Assembly (NCBI RefSeq): GCF_031195445.1
Contig: NZ_CP133480.1
Coordinates: forward strand, 3,836,501-3,900,500
Length of the DNA stretch: 64,000 nucleotides
Source: Acuticoccus sp. MNP-M23
GTDB lineage: Bacteria; Pseudomonadota; Alphaproteobacteria; Rhizobiales; Amorphaceae
Reading direction: 5' to 3'
Shown: positions 54,421-63,350 of the stretch, in pieces
Layout: each line of letters opens with the position of its first letter
How positions within the stretch are numbered: the first letter of the stretch is position 1
The notes under the pieces: model-generated
Told to the model about the DNA's origin: nothing
What the model saw: only the letters and a program-made list of their open reading frames with translations
Database searches by the model: none
Program-made: the position numbers and the translations under genes

Positions 54421-57400
54421 TCAGAAGATGAAATTGCCCTCGTCGAGCGTGAAGTTGATACCCTGCAGCTCGATCGTCCCTTCCGAGAACTCGATCGTCA
54501 CGTCGCTCAGATTACCGGCGGTCGGCACCACGTTGATATCAAGCTCGTCGAAGCTCTCGACACTGAAGACGCCCTGGAGGTCGATCGTCTCGTTGGCCTT
54601 GAAGTCGAGGATGAGGTCATCGCCGAAATCTTCGTCGCTGAAGACGAACGTGTCGCGGCCATCGCCACCGGTGAGGCGGTCGTCGCCATCGCCGCCTTCG
54701 ATGGTGTCATGTCCGGCGCCGCCGTCAATGGAATCGGCACCGTCGCCGGCGTTGATCTGGTCTTTGCCGTTCCCGCCCGAAATATCGTCGAAGCCGTTGC
54801 CGCCGTTGATGCGGTCATTGTTGGCGCCGCCGTCGATCACGTCGTTGCCGTCGCCGCCGTTGATGCGGTCGTTGCCCGAACCACCGTCGATGGTGTCGTT
54901 GCCCTCGTCGCCTTCGATCATGTCGACGCCATTGCCGCCGAAAATCTGGTCTGCGCCTTCGCCGCCGAACAGGCGGTCGTTGCCGTTGCCGCCATCGAGG
55001 ACATCGTTGCCGGCATCGCCGTGGAGGAAGTCGATGTCGTCGCCGCCGAACAGCTCGTCCCAGCCGCCACCGCCGCTGATCTGGTCCCGCCCGCCGCCGC
55101 CGAACAGGTCGTTGCGGAAATCGTCACCTTCGAGGATGTCGTCCTTTGCGGTGCCGACAATGTTCTCGATCCCAGTCACCTCGTCGCCCGCAGCGTCGCC
55201 GCCGGAGAAGAAACCGAATTCGAGGTTGACCGCAATGCCGTCGTCCGAGGCGGAATAGCTGAGCGTGTCGATCCCCGATTCGCCGCGGATGTCGTCAGCT
55301 CCCGCGCCGCCGATGATGAAATCGTCGCCTGAGCCGGCCCTGATCACGTCGTTGCCGTCGCCGCCGTCCAGCGTGTCGTTGCCGGCATCGCCGAACATCG
55401 TGTCGTCGCCGCCAAGGCCACGGAAGAGGTCGTCGTCAACGCCGCTGTTGTTGTCGTCGATCACCTCGTCCTGCTCGGAGCCGGTGACCGTGTCCGCGCC
55501 GGACGTGCCGTGGATGCTGATGGTATCGCCAGCGTCCGTATCGATGCCGCCGAAGGTGACGCCCGACAGGTCGACGTCCCGGGCGTTGCGGATGTCGACC
55601 GTCACCCGGTTGGCGTCGATCGCGTTGAGCTGGGTGAGGCTGGCAAGGTCCGCGCCGTCGGCCCGCAGGGTCACGTTGCCGGTTCCGAGGAACTCGACCA
55701 CCTCGATCCCGGTGACGGTGTCGTCGAGAAGATCGATGTCGTTGTCGGTGACGCGCAGCGTATCGGTGCCGGCGCCGCCGTCGACGGTGTCTCGTGTGAG
55801 CTGGTCGGCCACGATGAGGTCGTCGCCATCGCCAGCCGCGATGTTGTTGGTGGCGTCATTGCCGCCGACGGTGTCGTTGAAGGCCGAGCCGATGATATCA
55901 TCGATGCCGGCGTATGTGTCGCCTTCGGCGAAACCGCCAGAGCCGACAAAGTTGCCCTGGAGCCTCACGTTCACACCGGCGTTGGAGGTGGAGTAGTCGA
56001 CCGTATCGCGGTTACGGCCGCCGTTCAGGATATCCGCGCCCTCGGAGCCGATGAAGGTGTCGTTGCCGTCATGGCCGATCAGCGTGTCGTTTCCGGCGCC
56101 GCCGTCGATGGTGTCGTTGCCGTTGTCGCCGAGGATCGAATCGTCACCGGCGCCGCCGAAGACCCGGTCGTCGCCACCGTTGGCATCCAGCGTATCGTCC
56201 TGGTCGGAGAGGGTGATCCGGTCCGCGCCATTGCTGCCGAAGACTGTGATGGTGTCGCCGGTGCCGGTATCGATCCCCTCCAGCGCAATGCGGCTGAGGT
56301 CAAAGTCCGGGCCCGCGTTGCGGATCTCGATGCGGACATTGCCGCTGGTGAGCGAGCGGATGACGTTGACGTCCGCAAGGTCCGCAGCATCGACCCGCAG
56401 GGTGATGTCGCCGCCGTTGCCGCTGCCGACGAGTTCGATCACCTCGATGTTGGTGATGGTGTCGTCGAGGAGGTCGAGGTCGTTGTCGACGAGGCGCAGG
56501 GTGTCGAAGTTGCCGCTGCCGCCGTCGAACACGTCGCGGCCCATCCGGGTGACGATGAAGGTGTCGTTGCCGCTGCCGCCGTCGACGGTGTCGGCCCCAT
56601 CGGCGTCGTCGAGGATCGTATCGAAGCCGCCGCCGGCGTCGATGAAATTGTTGCCGTTGTTGCCGCTCAGGGTATCGTCGCGGTCGGAGCCGATGATGTC
56701 GTCGACGCCGGCGTAGGTGTCACCTTCGGCCAGACCGCCCGAGCCGGCGTTGTTGCTTCCAAGGTCGATTTTCACGCCCTCGGTAGAAGCGGAATAGTCG
56801 ATCGTGTCCCTTCCACGGCCGCCGTCGATAACGTCCGCGCCCTTTGAGCCGATGAAGGTGTCGTTGCCGTCAGCGCCGCGCAGGGTATCGTTGCCGGCGC
56901 CGCCGTCGATGGTGTCGTTGCCCTTGTCGCCCAAGATCGAATCGTCACCGGCACCGCCGAAGACCCGGTCATCACCGCCGTTGGCGTCCAGCGTATCGTC
57001 CTGATCGGAGAGGACGATGGTGTCCGCGCCATTCGTGCCCGAGACGAAAATCTCGTCACCAGCGCTCGTGTTGATCCCCTCCAGTGCGATGCGACTGAAG
57101 TCGAAATCGGGTCCGGCGTTGAAGACCTGGATGCGGACATTGCCGCTGGTGAGCGAGCGGATGATGTTGACGTCCGCAAGGTCCGCAGCGTCGACCCGCA
57201 GGACCATGTCGCCACCGTTGCCGCTGCCGACGAGTTCGATCACCTCGATGTTGGTGATGGTGTCGTCGAGGAGATCGAGGTCGTTGTCGACGAGGCGCAG
57301 GGTGTCGAAGTTGCCGCTGCCGCCGTCGAACACGTCGCGGCCCATCCGGGTGACGATGAAGGTGTCGTTGCCGCTGCCGCCGTCGACGGTGTCGGACCCC

Positions 57401-58641
57401 TCGGCGTCGTCGAGGATCGTATCGAAGCCGCCGCCGGCGTCGATGAAATTGTTGCCGTTGTGGCCGTTGAGGGTGTCGTCGTGGATGGAGCCGATGATGT
57501 CGTCGACGCCGGAATAGGTGTCGCCTTCGGCCAGACCGCCCGAGCCTGCGACGTTGCTTTCAAGGTTGACGTTCACGCCTTCGCTGGAGGCGGAATAGTC
57601 GACCGTGTCGCGGCCGCCGCCGCCGTCGAGAACATCCGCGCCCTCGGAGCCGATGAAGGTGTCATTGCCGTTAGCGCCGCGCAGGGTATCGTTGCCGGCG
57701 CCGCCGTCGATGGTGTCGTTGCCGTTGTCGCCGAAGATCGAATCGTCACCGGCACCGCCGAAGACCCGGTCATCACCGCTGTTGGCATCCAGCGTATCGT
57801 CCTGGTCGGAGAGGATGATGGTGTCTGCACCATTGGTGCCGAAGACGAAGATCTCGTCCGCCGCGCTGGTGTCGATGCCTTCCAGCGTGATCTGCGACAG
57901 GTCGAAATTGCCGGCGTTGAAGATCTCGATGCGCGTGTTGCCGGGGGCAAGGGAGCGGATGGTCGTGACGCCGGCGAGGTCCGCCGCGTCGATCCGCAGC
58001 CGGACGTCCCCGCCGTCGCCGACGAGTTCGATTACCTCGAAGCCGGTCACGGTATCGTTGAGGAGGTCGAGGGTGGAGGCGCCCTCGAAGCGCAGCGTGT
58101 CGGTGCCGGTGCCGCCCTCGTACGTATCGCCGGAACCATTGTCGGTGACGAGTGTATCGTTGCCGGCGCCCAGATCGATTGTGTCGCTGTTGTTATCGGA
58201 GTCGATGACGGTGTCGTCGCCGTCGCCGGTCTCGATCACGTTGCGGCCGGAGTGGCCCGTCACAGTGTCTGCAAAGTCGGAGCCGATCACGCCGTCGACG
58301 CCCCTGTACGTGTCGCCTTCGGCAAAACCCCCGGTGCCGCTGCCCTCCAGAACGACGTTGACGCCCGCCGTAGAGGTGGAATAGTCGACCGTGTCGAAGT
58401 CGCGGTCGCCGAAGATGAAGTCAGCGCCTTCCGAACCAATGAACAGGTCGTTCCCGTCGCCGCCGATCAGGGTGTCGTTCCCGGCGCCGCCGTCCAGCGT
58501 GTCGTTGCCGCCGTCGCCCAGAATGCCGTCGTTGCCGCCGAGGCCGCTCAGCGAGTCATTCCCGCCGTTGCCGTCGATGAGATCGTTTTCGTCGGTCCCG
58601 TTCAGGACGTTCGCATTGTTGTTGCCATTGATGTCGGCCAT
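54421..58641 (-). CDS. Giant RTX calcium-binding repeat protein, type I secretion substrate
   Basis: The 1406-residue acidic protein is built almost entirely of GGxGxDxxx nonapeptide blocks (GGAGNDTL, GGDGNDTF). These alternate with three or four longer supermodules that contain AEGDTYxGVDDIIGS and LDLLDDT(I/V)TxIEVIELVG strands. The C-terminus (DTFVFSDEDFGDDLILDFK..., ending EGNFIF) is the usual uncleaved type I secretion region with a terminal hydrophobic Phe. No N-terminal signal is seen. It would be exported by an ABC-HlyD-TolC machine and fold with Ca2+ outside the cell. It has no catalytic domain that I recognise, so adhesion, surface layer or biofilm roles are possible. The ATG at 58641 is preferred (GGGAAAA upstream) over a TTG at 58665. 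No secretion genes are nearby. Confidence 0.9.
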   Translation of the reverse strand: MADINGNNNANVLNGTDENDLIDGNGGNDSLSGLGGNDGILGDGGNDTLDGGAGNDTLIGGDGNDLFIGSEGADFIFGDRDFDTVDYSTSTAGVNVVLEGSGTGGFAEGDTYRGVDGVIGSDFADTVTGHSGRNVIETGDGDDTVIDSDNNSDTIDLGAGNDTLVTDNGSGDTYEGGTGTDTLRFEGASTLDLLNDTVTGFEVIELVGDGGDVRLRIDAADLAGVTTIRSLAPGNTRIEIFNAGNFDLSQITLEGIDTSAADEIFVFGTNGADTIILSDQDDTLDANSGDDRVFGGAGDDSIFGDNGNDTIDGGAGNDTLRGANGNDTFIGSEGADVLDGGGGRDTVDYSASSEGVNVNLESNVAGSGGLAEGDTYSGVDDIIGSIHDDTLNGHNGNNFIDAGGGFDTILDDAEGSDTVDGGSGNDTFIVTRMGRDVFDGGSGNFDTLRLVDNDLDLLDDTITNIEVIELVGSGNGGDMVLRVDAADLADVNIIRSLTSGNVRIQVFNAGPDFDFSRIALEGINTSAGDEIFVSGTNGADTIVLSDQDDTLDANGGDDRVFGGAGDDSILGDKGNDTIDGGAGNDTLRGADGNDTFIGSKGADVIDGGRGRDTIDYSASTEGVKIDLGSNNAGSGGLAEGDTYAGVDDIIGSDRDDTLSGNNGNNFIDAGGGFDTILDDADGADTVDGGSGNDTFIVTRMGRDVFDGGSGNFDTLRLVDNDLDLLDDTITNIEVIELVGSGNGGDITLRVDAADLADVNVIRSLTSGNVRIEIRNAGPDFDLSRIALEGIDTGTGDTITVFGSNGADRITLSDQDDTLDANGGDDRVFGGAGDDSILGDNGNDTIDGGAGNDTLIGHDGNDTFIGSEGADILNGGRNRDTVDYSTSNAGVNVRLQGNFVGSGGFAEGDTYAGIDDIIGSAFNDTVGGNDATNNIAAGDGDDLIVADQLTRDTVDGGAGTDTLRVTDNDIDLLDDTVTGIEVVEFLGTGNVTLRADGADLASLTQLNAIDANRVTVDIRNARDVDLSGVTFGGIDTDAGDTISIHGTSGADTVTGSEQDEVIDDNNSGVDDDLFRGLGGDDTMFGDAGNDTLDGGDGNDVIRAGSGDDFIIGGAGADDIRGESGIDTLSYSASDDGIAVNLEFGFFSGGDAAGDEVTGIENIVGTAKDDILEGDDFRNDLFGGGGRDQISGGGGWDELFGGDDIDFLHGDAGNDVLDGGNGNDRLFGGEGADQIFGGNGVDMIEGDEGNDTIDGGSGNDRINGGDGNDVIDGGANNDRINGGNGFDDISGGNGKDQINAGDGADSIDGGAGHDTIEGGDGDDRLTGGDGRDTFVFSDEDFGDDLILDFKANETIDLQGVFSVESFDELDINVVPTAGNLSDVTIEFSEGTIELQGINFTLDEGNFIF
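56134..57735. repeat. Tandem 801-bp units within the RTX gene
   Basis: The marker GATCGAATCGTCACCGG recurs at 56134, 56935 and 57736, exactly 801 bp (267 codons) apart, and long stretches between them are nearly identical. Two full periods are therefore present, with diverged half-units on either side (the outer N-terminal one about 783 bp). The high identity points to recent duplication or gene conversion. Confidence 0.85.
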
Positions 58642-59006
58642 GGTTTTCCCGCGTGCTGTTTTCAAACCACCGGCCCATTGCCGGTCTTACAGCGGCTCCG
58701 TCGCGCTATTGCAGAATGCGGTTCAAAAATTTTCTCTTGTATTTCCATCCGCCCGTCGGCGCTGCCTCGCGGCACATCGTTGCGCGGAGGATTGGCGATG
58801 CTTGGCGGCGAACGCGCCGCATACCTTTCGCAATGGCGCGCTCCCTCGTGAAGCGCGCCGTTTCCTTGTTCAGCCGATCGATCTTTGCGGCCTGATCGCT
58901 GTCGGCCCGGGCGCCTGAAGGACCTGCATTGTCCGAGGTGCAGAGCGAGCGCGGGCTGACTCCCGGCCAACCCAAGCCCTCCATGCCGAGCCTCGGATCC
59001 CGGTGA
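58642..59006. other. 365-bp intergenic region upstream of the RTX gene
   Basis: A perfect hairpin (ACCGGC at 58669-58674, GCCGGT at 58680-58685, 5-base loop) lies in the RTX leader, 28-44 bases from its ATG, and could modulate translation. The rest holds the promoter. A 92-codon minus frame (58706-58984) includes IDRLNKETARFTRERAIAK, faintly like the coiled segment of IS3 OrfA. It is not called as a gene. Confidence 0.45.
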
Positions 59007-61316
59007 TCAGACCGGCGCGTCGAAGGCGCGGATGGGTGGGAGCGGGCCGTCGTGGCGGACGCACTGGGCGACCGTGAGCTGGCCGGTGCACCCCTGTGCC
59101 AGGCGGGACGTGCCGATGTCGCGCGTCAAGACGTTGGGGTTGCCGTGCACGCAGGTGGGGCGATCCGGCTGGTCGGGGGAAGGGTCGGGATCGTACCAGG
59201 CGCCGGTGGGCAGATGGACCACGCCGGGTGCCACGGCGTCGGTCAGATGGGCGGCGGCAAGACACGCGCCGCGATCGTTGAAGAGGCGGACGATGTCACC
59301 CTCGCCGATCTGCCGGTCCGCAGCGTCGGCGGGATTGAGCCGCACCACCTCGCGCCCGCTCATCTTGCTGGCCTGACTGTGCGCGCCGAAATCGAGCTGG
59401 CTGTGCAGCCGTGTGGCAGGCGCATTGGCGACGACGAAAAGCGGGTGATCGGGCGAGGGCGGTTCGGTGGTCGCCAGATAGGCCGGGTGGCCCGGACAAT
59501 CGGGATATTTGAACGCTGCGATGGTCTCGCTGAAAATTTCGATCTTGCCGCTCGCCGTCGCGAGCCGACGGCCGACGGGGTCCTCGCGGAAGGCGCGCAG
59601 AAAGCCGCCGTCGTCCGGACCCACCGGCAAGGGCTGCGTGCCATGTTGCCAGAATTCCTCGAAATTCGGCGCCGCTTCGCCATTTTCCTCCAGCGACTGG
59701 CGGGTGCGCTCGTAGAACTGGCGGAGCCAATCGTCCACCGTCCGCCCCTCGCTGAACGCCTGCAAGACGCCGAGGCGTTCGGCCAGACCGCAGAAAATGG
59801 CATAATCGTCGCGCGCTTCACCGGCCGGCTCGGCCACACGTTTCATGGCGATGAGCAGCGGATCGGTGCGCGTCGCGCCGATGTCGTCGCGCTCCAGCGA
59901 CATTGTCGCAGGCAGGACGATGTCGCTGGCGCGGGCCATCCCCGTCCAGGCGAAATCCTGGGTGACGACGGTGTTGGGGCGCGCGAACGCCCGGCGCAGG
60001 CGGTTGAGGTCCTGGTGGTGGTGGAAGGGGTTGCCGCCGGCCCAGTAGACGAGCCCGATCTCGGGGTAGGTCAGCGTGCGGCCATTATACTCGTACGATC
60101 CGCCCGGATCGAGAAGCATGTCGGCGATGCGGGCGACGGGGATGAAGGATTCGGCCGTGTTGGTGCCCTGGCCGAGCGTCGGGATCTCGACGGAGACGGC
60201 GCGGCGGCCGGTGTGCCCCATGGCGCCGAGCGCATAGTGGAAACCGCCGCCCGGCAGTCCGATCTGGCCCACCATCGCCGCGAGCGCCACCGCCGCCCAG
60301 ACCGGCTGTTCGCCGAATTCGGCCCGCTGCAATGAATGGGCGACGGTGATGAGGGTGCGCCCGGCCACCGTTTTTCGCGCAAGCTCGCGCAACATGTCCG
60401 GCGCGAGGCCGCAGATGGGCGCGGCCCATTCGGCGTCCTTTGCCGTCCCGTCCGCCTCGCCGGTGAGGTACTTGGCAAAAACGTCGAAGCCGACCGTGTG
60501 CGAACGCACGAATGCGGCGTCGTAGAGGTCTTCCACAAGGAGCGTGTGGGCGAGCGCCAGCATCACCGCCGTGTCCGTCGCGACGTTGACCGGGTGCCAC
60601 GTTGCGTCAATGTCGTCCGGCAGATCGTCGCGCAGCGGGCTGAAGAGGTGAAAGCGCGTGCCGCGGGCGGCGGCAGCGCGCATGAAGCCCGGCTCGATAT
60701 GCGCGCTCACGCCGCCATTGCCGATCATCGAATTCTTGATGGCCATCCCGCCGAAGGCGAGCACCATGTCGGTGTGGGCGGCGATCTGCTCCCAGGTCAC
60801 GTTGTGGCGCGAGAGCTGCTCGAACGGGCCGATGACGTGCGGCAGGAGCACCGAGGAGGCCCCGGCGCTGTAGCTGTTGACCGAGCGGGTGTAGCCGCCG
60901 AACGCGACGTTGAGGAAGCGGTGGATCTGGCTTTGCGCATGGTGAAAGCGGCCGGCGCTCGCCCACCCGTAGGAGCCGCCATAGATGGCGGCGGGCCCGC
61001 CGCGATCCGTCTCCGACTTCAGTTCGCGCGCCAGAAGATCGAGTGCCGTGTCCCAGTCCACCTCGACGAACGGGCCGTCCAGCGGGCGCTCGCGCGGACC
61101 GGGGCCGTTGTCGAGCCAGTCCTTGCGGATGGCGGGCCGCATGATCCGGGCCTTGTGGCGCAGGGCGCCGGTGAAGTTGCCGAGGATCGGCGAGGGTGCC
61201 GGGTCATCGGGATGCGGCGTGACCTCCACATCGCCGCCCTTAAAGGCGGCCCGAAAGGTTCCCCAATGGGCGCTGTGCGTGACGCCGCTGCGGGCGGCAT
61301 CATCGGTCTCGTTCAT
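59007..61316 (-). CDS. Molybdopterin oxidoreductase, BisC/TorZ-type (DMSO reductase family)
   Basis: The 769-residue product belongs to the DMSO reductase family without an iron-sulfur cluster. The Mo ligand Ser150 lies in GGYTRSVNSYSAGASS. Other visible regions are SLERDDIGA and the C-terminal dinucleotide-binding block (DFGAHSQASKMSGREVVRLNP, GDIVRLFNDRGACLA). There is no Tat signal, so it is likely cytosolic like biotin sulfoxide reductase BisC. It would reduce an S-oxide or N-oxide such as biotin or methionine sulfoxide. The ATG at 61316 is chosen as it sits 31 bp after the Opp ATPase stop and begins the family N-terminus. It is co-transcribed with the importer. Confidence 0.9.
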   Translation of the reverse strand: MNETDDAARSGVTHSAHWGTFRAAFKGGDVEVTPHPDDPAPSPILGNFTGALRHKARIMRPAIRKDWLDNGPGPRERPLDGPFVEVDWDTALDLLARELKSETDRGGPAAIYGGSYGWASAGRFHHAQSQIHRFLNVAFGGYTRSVNSYSAGASSVLLPHVIGPFEQLSRHNVTWEQIAAHTDMVLAFGGMAIKNSMIGNGGVSAHIEPGFMRAAAARGTRFHLFSPLRDDLPDDIDATWHPVNVATDTAVMLALAHTLLVEDLYDAAFVRSHTVGFDVFAKYLTGEADGTAKDAEWAAPICGLAPDMLRELARKTVAGRTLITVAHSLQRAEFGEQPVWAAVALAAMVGQIGLPGGGFHYALGAMGHTGRRAVSVEIPTLGQGTNTAESFIPVARIADMLLDPGGSYEYNGRTLTYPEIGLVYWAGGNPFHHHQDLNRLRRAFARPNTVVTQDFAWTGMARASDIVLPATMSLERDDIGATRTDPLLIAMKRVAEPAGEARDDYAIFCGLAERLGVLQAFSEGRTVDDWLRQFYERTRQSLEENGEAAPNFEEFWQHGTQPLPVGPDDGGFLRAFREDPVGRRLATASGKIEIFSETIAAFKYPDCPGHPAYLATTEPPSPDHPLFVVANAPATRLHSQLDFGAHSQASKMSGREVVRLNPADAADRQIGEGDIVRLFNDRGACLAAAHLTDAVAPGVVHLPTGAWYDPDPSPDQPDRPTCVHGNPNVLTRDIGTSRLAQGCTGQLTVAQCVRHDGPLPPIRAFDAPV

Positions 61317-61347
61317 CGTCGAAGTCCTTGGGTCGTCGGGCTCGCGC

Positions 61348-62304
61348 CTATTCCACGTTGTGACAGGCGAGGAGACGGCCGGCGCCGGAGGAGCGCAGCG
61401 GCGGCACCTCGCGCCGGCAAATGTCGGTGGCAAGCGGGCAGCGGGGATGGAAGTGACAGCCGGGCGGCGGGTTCATCGGCGAAGGCGGCTCACCTTCGGG
61501 GATGGAGCGGGCGATCTCGACGGAGGGGTCCGGCACCGGCGAGGCACCGCGCAGGAGCACGGTATAGGGATGCTTGGGCGCATCGAAGAGCGCCGACGTC
61601 GGCCCGCTCTCGATGACCCGGCCGAGATACATCACCACCGTGCGCTCGCAGAAATAGCGCACCACGCCGAGGTCGTGGCTGACGAACACATAGGCAAGGC
61701 CCCGGTCCGCCTTGAGCCGGGCAAGGAGTTTCAGGATCTGCGCCTGCACCGACACGTCGAGCGCGGAGACCGGCTCGTCGGCAATGACGAGGCCCGGCTC
61801 CAGCACAAGCGCCCGCGCGATGCCGATGCGCTGGCGCTGGCCACCGGAGAATTCGTGCGGGAAGCGTTCGGCGGCAGTGGCGGGCAGGCCCACTTCGTCG
61901 AGCACCGCGGCGACGCGGCGTTGAAGGTCAGCGCCCTTCGCGAGCTTGTGGACATGGAGCGGTTCGGCGAGCGCATCGCCCACCCGCTGGCGCGGATCGA
62001 GGGCGGAGGCCGGGTCCTGAAACACCATCTGCATCGACTGGCGCAGCGCTCTCAGGCGCTTCGGGCTCGCGGTCAGCACGTCTTCGCCGTCATATTGCAC
62101 GGACCCGCTGTCGGCCTCGATCAGACGCAAGGTCGCGCGGGCGGCGGTGGATTTCCCGCAGCCCGATTCGCCCACGATGCCAAGCGCCTCGCCGTGGTCC
62201 ACCGAGAAGGACACGCCGTCGAGCGCCCGCAAGCTGACCTTGCGCGGCGGAAAGCCTTCCGTCGCGTGAAAGGTTTTCGTGATCGACTTCACCTCGAGGA
62301 GCAT
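61348..62304 (-). CDS. Dipeptide/oligopeptide ABC transporter ATPase (DppF/OppF type)
   Basis: The 318-residue product has Walker A (GESGCGKST, 45-53), signature EFSGGQRQRIGIARAL, Walker B VIADEPVSALD and the C-terminal Cys-rich extension (FHPRCPLATDICRREVPPL) that binds an iron-sulfur cluster in this family. It powers peptide or related import. It starts at the TGA base of the upstream ATPase. Confidence 0.93.
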   Translation of the reverse strand: MLLEVKSITKTFHATEGFPPRKVSLRALDGVSFSVDHGEALGIVGESGCGKSTAARATLRLIEADSGSVQYDGEDVLTASPKRLRALRQSMQMVFQDPASALDPRQRVGDALAEPLHVHKLAKGADLQRRVAAVLDEVGLPATAAERFPHEFSGGQRQRIGIARALVLEPGLVIADEPVSALDVSVQAQILKLLARLKADRGLAYVFVSHDLGVVRYFCERTVVMYLGRVIESGPTSALFDAPKHPYTVLLRGASPVPDPSVEIARSIPEGEPPSPMNPPPGCHFHPRCPLATDICRREVPPLRSSGAGRLLACHNVE

Positions 62305-63350
62305 CAGGCGTCATCCCCCACCGGTGCCGCTTTGACCCAGCAGCGCGCGGTGTGTTGCGGGTCGCTCCCCACCGCAATCAGCGGCGGGCGTTCGGCGCAC
62401 TTGTCGATCCGCAGCGGACAGCGGCCCTGGTAGCGGCAACCCGCCGGCATCGCCTGCAGCGAGGGGACCTGGCCCGGAATGGGGTTGAGGTCGTCGGAAG
62501 CGCGATCCACCCGCGGCATCGCCGACATCAGGGCGACGCTGTAGGGATGTCGCGGCTCGGCGAAGAACGTGGCGACGGGCGCGCTCTCCACCACGTCGCC
62601 GCCATACATCACCATCACGCGCTGGGCGTTGCTCGCCACCACGCCAAGATTGTGCGTGATGAGGAGGATGCCGAGGCCAAGTTCGTTCTGGAGGCCGCGC
62701 AGAAGGTCCAGCACCTGTGCCTGCACGGTGACGTCGAGGGCGGTGGTGGGTTCGTCGGCGATGAGAGCGCCCGGCGAACAGGCGATTGCCAGCGCAATCA
62801 TCACCCGCTGGCGCATGCCGCCCGAAAACTCGTGCGGGTAGGCCGAGAAGCGCTGCCGGGCGGCGGGGATGCGCACCTCTTCCATCAGCGCCAGCGCCCG
62901 CGCGCTGGCCTCCTTGCGGCTCATGTTGCGGTGGTAGATCAGCGACTCGGCGATCTGAAAGCCCACCTTCAGCACGGGATTGAGCGAGGACATCGGCTCC
63001 TGGAAAATCATGCCGATGGCTTCGCCGCGGACCTTCTCCATCGCCTTTTCCGGCAAGCCGCTGATCGTGCGGCCGTCAACGTTCACCGTTCCGGCGGAGA
63101 GGCGGCCGATTTTCGCCGGCAACAGGCCCATGATGGTCATTGCCGTGAGGCTCTTGCCACAGCCAGACTCGCCCACCAGCGCAAGCGTCTCGCCGCGCTG
63201 GACAGAGAAGCTCACGTCGCGCACGGCGTCGTACCAGGTGCCGCCGAGGCGCAGCGACGTGGTGAGGCCGTCGACCGCCAGCGCAGGCGGCGACGCAGCG
63301 CCCGGCGCGTCGGCCGGCGGCGTGCGCGCCTCGATCTTGGCGGCGCTCAT
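62304..63350 (-). CDS. Dipeptide/oligopeptide ABC transporter ATPase (DppD/OppD type)
   Basis: The 348-residue product has Walker A (GESGCGKSL, 60-68), signature [16 protein letters not shown], Walker [12 protein letters not shown] and the C-terminal [14 protein letters not shown] extension. It is the partner ATPase of OppF. The start overlaps the permease stop by 4 bp. The first 20 residues are Ala/Pro-rich and less conserved. Confidence 0.93.
   Translation of the reverse strand: MSAAKIEARTPPADAPGAASPPALAVDGLTTSLRLGGTWYDAVRDVSFSVQRGETLALVGESGCGKSLTAMTIMGLLPAKIGRLSAGTVNVDGRTISGLPEKAMEKVRGEAIGMIFQEPMSSLNPVLKVGFQIAESLIYHRNMSRKEASARALALMEEVRIPAARQRFSAYPHEFSGGMRQRVMIALAIACSPGALIADEPTTALDVTVQAQVLDLLRGLQNELGLGILLITHNLGVVASNAQRVMVMYGGDVVESAPVATFFAEPRHPYSVALMSAMPRVDRASDDLNPIPGQVPSLQAMPAGCRYQGRCPLRIDKCAERPPLIAVGSDPQHTARCWVKAAPVGDDA

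Noticed and set aside
54421-58641. CRISPR-like array because of dense short repeats
   Set aside because: Repeats are codon-phased RTX nonapeptides and 801-bp units in one reading frame, with no uniform spacers.
57460-58851. Plus-strand frame of 463 codons opposite the RTX gene
   Set aside because: Mirror image of the RTX repeats; valine/alanine-rich periodic pattern without independent support.
59052-60335. 427-codon plus frame opposite the molybdoenzyme
   Set aside because: Shadow of the well-supported BisC-type gene.
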